A stretch of 9,085 bases of DNA, from positions 1-9,085 of the forward strand of contig JBEKDJ010000189.1 of the NCBI GenBank assembly GCA_050014415.1, read 5' to 3'. Below the pieces are notes generated by a model. The model was not told the DNA's origin, did not search any database, and was given only the letters and a program-made list of their open reading frames with translations. The position numbers were made by a program, and so were the translations under genes. Within the stretch, counting starts at the first letter, position 1, and each line of letters begins with the position of its first letter. Shown in pieces: positions 1-6,749 of this stretch. The DNA is from JBEKDJ01 sp050014415. GTDB lineage: Bacteria; Desulfobacterota; BSN033; UBA1163.

Positions 1-1139
1 CCGTGGCCAAAGCCACCAGCCGAGAAACCACTACCATGAAAACCGCCAGAGAAACCTCCAAGTGAGTGGCTGCCACCTCCACCATGGAATCCACTAGAAG
101 GACCTCTGCCCTCGAAGGACGGTGTGCTGAACGATCTGCTCGAAGCCCCCCCAGAAGACCTGTTGAGATTTTCAGAGTTGGTCTCGCTACGGAAACCCAG
201 ATCACGGGAACCGCGATTTCGAATTGTTCCTCGCTCGATCGTTGAAGGTCGTCCTGGCTCACCGTTCATCGGAGCTTGCCCTCTCGATACACCTCTGAGA
301 TTCGGCTTCATGTTACCCATTTGCCCCACACGGCTTCGTTCGAAGATGGACGCAGCGCCCCTTCTGGCTTCTGTGGAATGAAACCCTCTTTCACGGGACC
401 CACTCACAGCAGGCGTTACCATTCTACCGTTTCTCGGGTCAACCCTAGATACCGTTCTGGTCTTGGGGTCGGTGAAGTGGTTGGAGATCACGTGATGGTG
501 ATGATGGTGATGACCGTGAAAATTCCCAACCACGACAATATCAAAATCGTTTAGGACAAAGAACCCCGGGAAGAAGAATCCAGAGCACCAGAATGGATAA
601 GGGGCCCAGGTATACAGGTAGTAGTAATCCGGCGGGGGAGGGTAGTAAGTGACTACAGGTGGACCTTCCTCGGAGTAGTAATTGTTAACTTCCGTAGGTG
701 GAACATATTCGCTACTTGTTGGCGGTTGACTCTCTGCGTACTGATCGGATCCAGGCACGACAGCTAACCCAAACTCAGTCGTTAAAGCCTGGAATGCTTC
801 GAGGGCTTCATCTTTTTCCATCGGCAGATTCTTGCCAGCCGCCGCAGCAACCACTGCACTTTGCACCTCACCAATGATGATGGGGGTCATCGGATAATCG
901 GCAATCCACCCATTTCTTGGTGCGATACCTACCGATGTCAGCATGTCCTCAGCCTGCACCTCCGTGGTTGCCGTACCTAGATTCAAGGCAGTAACAAGCT
1001 TCAGCGCAAAATCACCCTCGGGAACAAGCGTCTGTGAAACCGGGGGAGCTTTCGTTGTTGTCTGCTCAGACTGTCCATAAACCGCAAAGGGCATTAGAAA
1101 CAGAGCAAATGCAATTGAAATAGCAAGTAGACTTTTCAT
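1..1139 (-). CDS. Exported His-run, Gly/His-rich protein of unknown function (C-terminus cut off by window edge)
   Basis: An open frame of 379 complete codons runs off the left edge without a stop. The ATG at 1139 follows a GAGG (1144-1147) and an AGGAAG a little further upstream. Residues 1-22 form a Sec signal peptide, ending near Ala-Val-Tyr-Gly. Residues 42-130 are a mixed helical region (EGDFALKLV to EFGLAVVP). Residues 140-200 are rich in Pro, Tyr, Trp and Phe, including a Pro4 run and several aromatic clusters, followed by seven consecutive histidines (210-216). Residues 240-340 are Arg/Ser/Gly-rich and probably disordered. From about 345 the chain is a Gly/His/Phe/Ser repeat-like tail. 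I do not recognise a named family. The His run suggests metal binding or surface attachment, which is inference. It has its own predicted promoter and is probably separate from the glnD cluster, though both read leftwards. Confidence 0.85.
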   Translation of the reverse strand, partial: MKSLLAISIAFALFLMPFAVYGQSEQTTTKAPPVSQTLVPEGDFALKLVTALNLGTATTEVQAEDMLTSVGIAPRNGWIADYPMTPIIIGEVQSAVVAAAAGKNLPMEKDEALEAFQALTTEFGLAVVPGSDQYAESQPPTSSEYVPPTEVNNYYSEEGPPVVTYYPPPPDYYYLYTWAPYPFWCSGFFFPGFFVLNDFDIVVVGNFHGHHHHHHHVISNHFTDPKTRTVSRVDPRNGRMVTPAVSGSRERGFHSTEARRGAASIFERSRVGQMGNMKPNLRGVSRGQAPMNGEPGRPSTIERGTIRNRGSRDLGFRSETNSENLNRSSGGASSRSFSTPSFEGRGPSSGFHGGGGSHSLGGFSGGFHGSGFSAGGFGH

Positions 1140-1186
1140 GAAACCTCACTTCCTTTCTACATACAATAAAATCACTTCTTTAATAT

Positions 1187-1215
1187 AATATAATACCTTA
1201 GAGACAATAAAACAA
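1187..1215 (-). promoter_or_regulatory. Possible sigma-70 promoter of the His-rich protein gene
   Basis: On the minus strand TTGTTT (1210-1215) is followed after 17 nt by TATATT (1187-1192), about 48 nt before the ATG. The stretch is strongly A+T-rich, so a chance match is possible. Confidence 0.4.
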
Positions 1216-1254
1216 TGTATCCTCGAGATATTCAGAAGAGTGCAAAGTGAGTAT

Positions 1255-1276
1255 AACCCATTAAAAAATATGGGTT
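1255..1276 (-). terminator. Weak hairpin just after glnD stop
   Basis: AACCCAT and ATGGGTT form a 7-bp stem with an 8-nt loop, 3 nt beyond the glnD stop. In the glnD direction no T-run follows. A T-rich stretch (TTTTCTT) follows only in the plus direction. It may stop or protect the 3' end of the nitrogen cluster mRNA, but it is not a convincing intrinsic terminator. Confidence 0.3.
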
Positions 1277-1279
1277 TTC

Positions 1280-3892
1280 TTACGACTTGGAAGACAACGA
1301 TGTGAAATCGGTGAAGCCGGAGGTAGATTGCAGGGAGGTATTCTGCGTAAGTCGGGAAAGGGTTTTCTTAAGTTGGTCAATCCTATTCTTTTCTTCTATC
1401 TTTTCTCCCCAGGTATCCTGAATATAGAAGACATCCACAACGCGATTTCCTAAAGTCGACACTCTTGCAAAGTGGATATCGCAGCCGTGGTCAGTCAATG
1501 CCTGCGTCAACTCATAGAGAATGCCCAGTCGGTCCTGACCGGCGACTTCAACGATCGTAAAGAAATCAGAGTCCTGATTATTGATCTTCACTTCTTCCGG
1601 CACTCGGGGGATGACTTTTTGTTTGATCCCGTTTGCTACTTTCCCTTTGGAAAGCAGATCCTTTAGGAAGATTCTTCCACCCAGAATTTCCCTCAGGTCC
1701 TTCTTAAACTGCTGAAGACGGTTTTCTAACTCTTTCGTTACATCTTCCACCCAAAAGGTGTCGAGGGCCACTCCGTTTCCCCAGGTGTGGATTTGAGCTT
1801 CGAGGATATTCAAGCGGTTCAAAAACATCGAGCCGGTAATTCTGGAAAAGAGTCCATAACGATCTTCTGTACATACAGTCACCTTTGCCTGAATCTCTTT
1901 TTCAATCTCCCATCCCACAAGGAGAAGTTCCTTCTCGATGGAACGAGCCATTTCAATATGACGGATAATCTCTGCGGAGGAATAGCAGGAGAGGTATCGG
2001 TCGGGAAGATGTTCAGCATATTCAGAGAATATCTCCGGAGATAGAGATTCCTGGAGCTTCCGAATCATCTCATCTCCTTTCAGAAATGGCCCGGCAACGG
2101 CACCCTTTTCAAAGAAATGTGAGGCCTTCAGAAAAAGCTCCATAAGAAGGGTATTCTTCCAAGAGGTCCAGGCTTCAGGCCCGACTGCTTTTATGTCAGC
2201 AAAAGTCAAAAGGTAGAGCATCTTCAAAGGATTGAGGTTCTTGACTTCATTGGTAAAATGCATGATGACCTGTTCGTCATGGAGGTCTCTGCGGAAAGCC
2301 GTTTGGACCATAAAGAGGTGGTGACTTACTAAGAATCCAATCAATTCCTGGTCTTGTGTAGACAGTCCCATCCGCTCTCCGATTTGCTTCACCATCTTTT
2401 CGCCCATGGAAGAATGATCTCCATCCATCCCTTTGCCAATGTCGTGGAGGAGGGTTGCTAAAAAGAGAATCTCCGTTTTTTCTATCTCTCTGCTGAGGGA
2501 GGTGAGCAAAGGATAATCTTTCTGGTAGAGGCCATCTCTTAGCTTCCCCAGTTCTTCCACAGCCAAGATAGAGTGGACATCAACGGGATGAACATGGTAG
2601 AGATCATAATGGACCTTTCCCGCAATTCCTGAGAATTCAGGGATATACTGAGAGAGAAATCCAAGCTCATGCATTTTCTTAAGTAAGGTTTCAACCCTTT
2701 CCCCTTTTTTAAGGATTGAGAGGAAAGTCTGATTGACCTTTTCCGAGTGCCTGAACCGGTCGTCGATGAAGGGGAGGGCCTCCACCACAGCTTCTTCCAT
2801 CCGGAAATCCATGTTGGTCCGGTACGTCTGACAGTGCTCAAAGAGAGTCATCAATTGGGAGGGGTCGCGCTTGAAGGTGACAGGATCGGACAGATGGAGT
2901 TCTCCGTAAGCGATTCTGAAATTTTCATCGATTTTCTTTCGTTGAAAGAAAAAGAAGACTCTTTTTACCCAGGAAGGTTCGTAGAGGGTCCTCTCGAGAA
3001 TATCGTAGACAAAGTTTGAGATCCTCTGTGTGGAAAGATGATATTGTCTCATCATCTCCTCGATCCCTTTCGTACCAGCGGGAAAGCCAAGGATCGGGGC
3101 GATTTTCTCTTGAAATTCAAAAGTTAGATTGTCCTGCCTTCTCCTGCTGAGGAGATGGAGATTGTTTCTAACCGCCCAGAGGAATTGGAGGCTTTTTTCT
3201 AACATGCGGGAATGGTCCGGAAAGAGGATTGAATCCCAGCGGTCGGTCTTGTATTTTGCCCGGATGATCCACCGGCCAATCTGAAAGTCCCTCAACCCTC
3301 CTTCTCCTTCTTTGATATTGGGCTCCAGCGCATAAGCAGGGTCTTCGTATTTCTGGTGGCGGAGGTGAAGATCCTTGGCCAAACCCCCTGCAAATCTCCG
3401 GACCGTCCGATGGAGAACTCTCTTCGTGAAGAGGCCGTATAACTTCCGGAAAAATTCGTATTCGCCGTCGAGGTAACGTCCATCGATCAAGCCTGTCTTT
3501 ATTTGCAGGTCCGATTGGGCCATCTTCAGACATTCTTTGATCGACCTGGAACTGCAACTCACTTCCAGTCCTAAGTCCCAGAGGGGGTAGAGTATCTTCT
3601 CGATCAAAGGAGGGAGTTCGTCTTTCTTTGAAGAGGAGTAGAGGAGGAGTAGATCGACATCCGAGTAAGGGGCTAGTTCAGCCCTTCCATATCCTCCTAT
3701 AGCGATGAGACAGACTGATGGAGCCGAAACCTGGGATTGTGCCTTTTGGAAGGCCTTTCTCACGAGGCCGTCCACCATATCAGAATGTCGGCGAAGGAAT
3801 TCCCCCGGGGAGGAATGGTAGGATACTTCCTGTGCCATCAGGTTCTTGGTATCGATGAGCCCGTTTCTGGTGATGCCTAACTCAAATTGCAT
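1280..3892 (-). CDS. glnD: [Protein-PII] uridylyltransferase / uridylyl-removing enzyme GlnD
   Basis: A bifunctional cytoplasmic nitrogen sensor. It transfers UMP from UTP to Tyr51 of PII when glutamine is low and hydrolyses it off when glutamine is high. The ATG at 3892 gives 870 aa, a usual GlnD length. The upstream TTG at 3991 would add 33 residues lying entirely inside glnB and is rejected. Domain order is canonical. The nucleotidyltransferase has GGYGR (about 66-70) and SDVDLL with Asp78 and Asp80. The conserved EPNIKEGEGGLRDFQ block is at about 190-204. The HD hydrolase domain has HPVDVHS (about 435-441) and HDIGK (483-487). Two ACT glutamine-sensing domains follow at about 670-720 and 779-830. 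All key residues look intact. The start overlaps the glnB stop by 11 nt, so translation is probably coupled; only a poor, close GGAAG precedes the ATG. It is last in the cluster. Confidence 0.96.
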   Translation of the reverse strand: MQFELGITRNGLIDTKNLMAQEVSYHSSPGEFLRRHSDMVDGLVRKAFQKAQSQVSAPSVCLIAIGGYGRAELAPYSDVDLLLLYSSSKKDELPPLIEKILYPLWDLGLEVSCSSRSIKECLKMAQSDLQIKTGLIDGRYLDGEYEFFRKLYGLFTKRVLHRTVRRFAGGLAKDLHLRHQKYEDPAYALEPNIKEGEGGLRDFQIGRWIIRAKYKTDRWDSILFPDHSRMLEKSLQFLWAVRNNLHLLSRRRQDNLTFEFQEKIAPILGFPAGTKGIEEMMRQYHLSTQRISNFVYDILERTLYEPSWVKRVFFFFQRKKIDENFRIAYGELHLSDPVTFKRDPSQLMTLFEHCQTYRTNMDFRMEEAVVEALPFIDDRFRHSEKVNQTFLSILKKGERVETLLKKMHELGFLSQYIPEFSGIAGKVHYDLYHVHPVDVHSILAVEELGKLRDGLYQKDYPLLTSLSREIEKTEILFLATLLHDIGKGMDGDHSSMGEKMVKQIGERMGLSTQDQELIGFLVSHHLFMVQTAFRRDLHDEQVIMHFTNEVKNLNPLKMLYLLTFADIKAVGPEAWTSWKNTLLMELFLKASHFFEKGAVAGPFLKGDEMIRKLQESLSPEIFSEYAEHLPDRYLSCYSSAEIIRHIEMARSIEKELLLVGWEIEKEIQAKVTVCTEDRYGLFSRITGSMFLNRLNILEAQIHTWGNGVALDTFWVEDVTKELENRLQQFKKDLREILGGRIFLKDLLSKGKVANGIKQKVIPRVPEEVKINNQDSDFFTIVEVAGQDRLGILYELTQALTDHGCDIHFARVSTLGNRVVDVFYIQDTWGEKIEEKNRIDQLKKTLSRLTQNTSLQSTSGFTDFTSLSSKS

Positions 3893-4220
3893 CTCTTCCG
3901 CGTTCTCCGGTTCGGATTCGAACCACCTCTTCGACCGGTGATATGAAGATCTTTCCATCTCCAATCTTTCCTGTCTTGGCAGCGCGTTCAATGGTCTCGA
4001 TCGCTTGGGTGACCAACTCGTCGGTGACGATCAGTTCAATCTTGGCCTTCGGGACGAAGTCGATCGTGTATTCGGCTCCCCGGTAGACTTCGGTGTGGCC
4101 TTTTTGCCTTCCAAATCCTCTGACTTCGGTTACCGTCATTCCCTGAACACCCATTTTGGTCAAGGCGTTCTTGACCTCATCCAGCTTGAATGGTTTGATA
4201 ATGGCTTCGATCTTTTTCAT
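3882..4220 (-). CDS. glnB: Nitrogen regulatory protein PII (GlnB/GlnK family)
   Basis: A 112-aa trimeric signalling protein that reports 2-oxoglutarate and ATP/ADP status to targets such as Amt, GlnD and NtrB. The full family pattern is visible: MKKIEAIIKPFKLDEV at the start, and the T-loop (about 37-55) with YRGAEY placing the uridylylated Tyr at position 51. The C-terminal signature GKIGDGKIFISPVEEVVRIRTGE closes the nucleotide site. The ATG at 4220 follows a strong GGGAGG (4225-4230). It lies 72 nt downstream of amt and overlaps glnD. Linkage to amt is typical of GlnK and linkage to glnD fits a GlnB role. With no second PII gene in view I use glnB, but glnK is equally defensible. Confidence 0.95.
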   Translation of the reverse strand: MKKIEAIIKPFKLDEVKNALTKMGVQGMTVTEVRGFGRQKGHTEVYRGAEYTIDFVPKAKIELIVTDELVTQAIETIERAAKTGKIGDGKIFISPVEEVVRIRTGERGRDAI

Positions 4221-4241
4221 TTTGCCTCCCTATTTGGCCCG

Positions 4242-4276
4242 GAGTCCGGAGTGTTATGTCTTGTCACTCCGGACTC
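4242..4276 (-). repeat. Perfect 12-bp inverted repeat between amt and glnB
   Basis: GAGTCCGGAGTG (4242-4253) and CACTCCGGACTC (4265-4276) are exact reverse complements around an 11-nt loop. This makes a very stable mRNA hairpin 16 nt after the amt stop and upstream of the glnB ribosome site. No T-run follows on either strand, so it is not a classical intrinsic terminator. A processing or stability element, or a partial terminator that sets the amt:glnB ratio, is more likely. Confidence 0.7.
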
Positions 4277-4292
4277 AAAACTCATGATTTTC

Positions 4293-5648
4293 TTAAAAAG
4301 TGTATCCTGCTTCGCCGTGCTGACTCAAATCCAGACCATTGACCTCATGTTCTTCATCGACCCTCAACCCCATGGTCCAATCGAGGATCTTCAATATGAT
4401 GAATGTCAAGACGAACGAATAAACCCATGCGGAAACAACACTCAATGCCTGAATACCAATCAGAGAGGGGTTGCCAAAGAAGAGGCCGTCATTGCCGGAT
4501 GAATTAATGACTTTCGATGCAAACAATCCCGTGGCCAGTGCACCCCACGTGCCACCCACTCCATGAACACCTACGACGTCGAGAGAATCATCATATCCGA
4601 GTTTGGTCTTGAGGTTAATGGCATAATAACAAGCCACACCGGCAACGAGTCCGATGATGATGGCTGGTAGGGGTCCCACAAAACCCGATGCAGGAGTAAT
4701 GGCAACGAGTCCTGCCACGGCACCGGACGCAGCACCGAGGACCGTGGGCTCTCCGCGGTACGTCCATTCCGCGATCATCCACGAGAGGGCTGCTGCGGCG
4801 GTTGAGATGTGCGTGACCACAAAGGCAGAAGTCGCTAGAGAGCCCGATGCGACTGCGCTTCCACCATTGAAACCAAACCAACCAAACCAGAGCAGGGCTG
4901 CTCCCAAGAGCGTCAAGGTCAAGTTGTGGGGAGGCATGGGCTCATCACCATAACCTTTTCTTTTCCCTACAACCAGGGCAGCCGCCAATGCTGCGACTCC
5001 CGAACTGATGTGCACCACGAGTCCTCCTGCAAAATCAAGGGCACCAAGGTTCTTGATCCAGCCGCCCACGCCCCATACCCAGTGTGCAAGGGGATCGTAG
5101 ACGAATGTTGCCCAAAGGATGAGGAAGACAAGGTAGGTCTTGAATTTAAATCTTTCAGCGAATGCACCAGTAATCAAGGCAGGTGTAATGATAGCAAACA
5201 TCATCTGAAAGATCATAAAGGCCTGATGCGGGATCGTGGCTGCATAATCGGGATATGGGTCAAGGCCCACACCTCTGAGGCCGATCCAGCGGAGGCTTCC
5301 GATGACGTGACCAATATCGGGTCCAAATGCGAGACTGTACCCGTAGATGACCCACTGGATGGAGATCACACCAAGGGCGATAAAGCTCTGCATGATCGTG
5401 CCCAAGACATTTTTGGATCTGACCATACCGCCGTAAAAGAGGGCAAGCCCAGGTGTCATCAGCATGACCAAAGCGGAAGAGATTAACATCCAGGTGGTAT
5501 CCCCTGTGTCCACCTTGGGTGGGGCGGGGGCGGTCTGGGTAGACGGCGACACAACAGCCGGAGGCACTGCTGTCTTAAGTTCTTCTGCAAAAGCGGCACC
5601 TGCCATTAAAAAACCGAGTACCAACAACAAAGTTAAAATCCTTTTCAT
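4293..5648 (-). CDS. amt: Ammonium transporter Amt
   Basis: An inner-membrane trimeric channel that takes up ammonium and is blocked by deuridylylated PII. The ATG at 5648 gives 451 aa and follows AGGGG (5656-5660) at good spacing. The TTG at 5681 has no ribosome site and would put 11 polar residues before the signal peptide. Residues 1-22 are a cleavable signal peptide, followed by a Pro/Ala/Thr-rich linker (23-47). The transporter core then begins with DTGDTTWMLISSALVMLMTPGLALFYGGMVRSKN. The conserved pore histidines are visible as VVHISSG (His213) and VGVHGVGGTWG (His362). The recruitment-site Asp is in LDFAGG (205), and the Phe of QMMFA (about 151) is typical. About eleven membrane segments are expected. 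It lies between the amidotransferase gene (92 nt upstream) and glnB. Confidence 0.96.
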   Translation of the reverse strand: MKRILTLLLVLGFLMAGAAFAEELKTAVPPAVVSPSTQTAPAPPKVDTGDTTWMLISSALVMLMTPGLALFYGGMVRSKNVLGTIMQSFIALGVISIQWVIYGYSLAFGPDIGHVIGSLRWIGLRGVGLDPYPDYAATIPHQAFMIFQMMFAIITPALITGAFAERFKFKTYLVFLILWATFVYDPLAHWVWGVGGWIKNLGALDFAGGLVVHISSGVAALAAALVVGKRKGYGDEPMPPHNLTLTLLGAALLWFGWFGFNGGSAVASGSLATSAFVVTHISTAAAALSWMIAEWTYRGEPTVLGAASGAVAGLVAITPASGFVGPLPAIIIGLVAGVACYYAINLKTKLGYDDSLDVVGVHGVGGTWGALATGLFASKVINSSGNDGLFFGNPSLIGIQALSVVSAWVYSFVLTFIILKILDWTMGLRVDEEHEVNGLDLSQHGEAGYTF

Positions 5649-5666
5649 CGCGTCACCCCTTTCATG

Positions 5667-5694
5667 AATTGCAGATTTCAAATTGCGGATTGAG
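5667..5694. repeat. Two imperfect 14-bp tandem units upstream of amt
   Basis: AATTGCAGATTTCA (5667-5680) is followed directly by AATTGCGGATTGAG (5681-5694), sharing 10 of 14 bases, and then by another GAATTT. The repeat ends about 6 nt upstream of the amt ribosome site on the minus strand. It may be a decayed intergenic repeat; no function is evident. Confidence 0.4.
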
Positions 5695-5740
5695 GAATTT
5701 CCCTTGCTCCGTCCTTTCCCCAGTGGGGAGAGGCCCGAAT

Positions 5741-6442
5741 TTACCGCCTGAAAAAGTTCCTAAGAAATAACATCCCCCTTTCCGTATAACTTTTAATGTT
5801 TGTTGCGGTTTCTGTCATGATTTCAGCCTTCGAACAGGGTGGAGGGACCTGGAGATTCTCAAATTCCTCTTCATAAGTCTCCATCCATTCCCGGATCATC
5901 TCCTCGGTTACTTCGAGGTGAAACTGAAGGCCGTAGGCGTTTTCTCCATATCGGAAAGCTTGATGAGGGACAAAGGTTGAGGTGGCAATTAGCTTCCCAG
6001 CATTGGGAATCTCAAAGGTGTCCTCATGCCATTGGAATACAGAGAAGGTTTTTGGAAGTCTAGACAAGCAAGGATCCTGTGAACCTATTCTTGTCAATGA
6101 GACATCAAACCATCCGATCTCTTTCACAGGGGATTTGAAGATCTTGGCTCCGAGTGCCTTTGCTATCAATTGGGCTCCAAGACAGATCCCTAAAACCGTT
6201 TTCCCTCTCTGAATCGCTTCCTTAATAAAAAGGTCTTCCTCTCTGAGGAAGGGATAGTGATCTTCCTCATAGACATTCATCGGTCCTCCTAAGACGACGA
6301 TGGTGGCCAAGTCGTCAAGTCTTGGAAGATGCACACCGGATTCAAGACCGAGGATTTGATAGGGGATTCTCTCCTGTCTCAGGAAATTCTCAATTAACCC
6401 AGGTCCCTCAATGTCAACATGTTTGATGATCAAGACAATCAT
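5741..6442 (-). CDS. Class I (type 1) glutamine amidotransferase, GMP-synthase-like
   Basis: A 233-aa protein with the complete Cys-His-Glu triad of class I amidotransferases: Cys87 in GICLGAQ, and His175 and Glu177 in LQFHLEV. A preceding VVLGGPMNVYEE provides the oxyanion-type loop. Such enzymes hydrolyse glutamine to glutamate and ammonia, usually for a partner synthetase, but no partner domain or gene is visible. It is shorter than GMP synthase and lacks the synthetase half. The ATG at 6442 begins MIVLIIKHVDIEGPG, matching the expected first beta strand. The frame stays open to a TTG at 6520, but neither start has a ribosome site. A sigma-54 promoter ending 15 nt upstream suggests a nearly leaderless message. 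It is first in the amt-glnB-glnD cluster. Its substrate acceptor is unknown. Confidence 0.88.
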   Translation of the reverse strand: MIVLIIKHVDIEGPGLIENFLRQERIPYQILGLESGVHLPRLDDLATIVVLGGPMNVYEEDHYPFLREEDLFIKEAIQRGKTVLGICLGAQLIAKALGAKIFKSPVKEIGWFDVSLTRIGSQDPCLSRLPKTFSVFQWHEDTFEIPNAGKLIATSTFVPHQAFRYGENAYGLQFHLEVTEEMIREWMETYEEEFENLQVPPPCSKAEIMTETATNIKSYTERGMLFLRNFFRR

Positions 6443-6456
6443 GACGAAGTCATGAG

Positions 6457-6473
6457 AGCAATCCCTATGCCAA
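6457..6473 (-). promoter_or_regulatory. Sigma-54 (RpoN) promoter for the nitrogen cluster
   Basis: Minus-strand TTGGCATAGGGATTGCT matches YTGGCACGrNNNTTGCW at all but two specified positions, with the invariant GG and GC separated by exactly 10 nt. GG is at 6470-6471 and GC at 6458-6459, so transcription should begin near 6446, about 4 nt before the ATG at 6442. Nitrogen genes are classic sigma-54 targets. I see no convincing paired NtrC site upstream, only a lone TGCAC half-site on the minus strand (6568-6572). Confidence 0.65.
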
Positions 6474-6584
6474 TTGAAGGGCTGCTCAAATGACAAGAGA
6501 TTTTCATCAAGATTATTCAATAGTTGTTAGGAATAACACCCAAGACTGGCCTTCTAATCGATAGCGAGTGCAAAGAAAGGTTTT

Positions 6585-6668
6585 GTTGAAATTTAGACAC
6601 CCTGCTAAAAAAGAACCATGCATTCATTCTCTTCTTTAGTAAATCAGGGGGGAATGTCGAAATTTGAC
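6585..6668. repeat. Pair of GTYGAAATTT motifs in the upstream region
   Basis: GTTGAAATTTAGAC (6585-6598) and GTCGAAATTTGAC (6656-6668) are near-identical direct copies 71 nt apart. The second is almost a palindrome around AAATTT. They lie about 140-220 nt upstream of the predicted sigma-54 start, a distance where enhancer-type sites may occur, but also next to the putative RNA gene. Apart from these and the sigma-54 site, I see no gene in 6443-6740. Confidence 0.3.
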
Positions 6669-6749
6669 CTTTCCAAAAGCATCCATTCTGTTGTTCTATT
6701 CTTCCTTCTAGTTTTGAACCCCCTTATCCTATGATTGCACATTTCAACC

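Noticed and set aside
124..554. Two plus-strand frames over the left end
   Set aside because: They are antisense shadows of the long minus-strand exported protein gene, which has a signal peptide and ribosome site.
3893..3991. Longer GlnD N-terminus from a TTG at 3991
   Set aside because: The extra 33 residues are out-of-frame translation of the glnB C-terminus, the start is TTG without a ribosome site, and the 870-aa form already has the normal family length.
5649..5681. Longer Amt start at TTG 5681
   Set aside because: The ATG at 5648 has a clear AGGGG ribosome site and begins directly with a signal peptide; the TTG has neither.
5708..5728. Possible second sigma-54 site just upstream of amt (GG-N10-GC within the CTGGGGAAAGGACGGAGCA stretch, minus strand)
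   Set aside because: Spacing fits, but the flanking consensus bases (T before GG, CAC, TT before GC) are mostly wrong, so it is likely chance.
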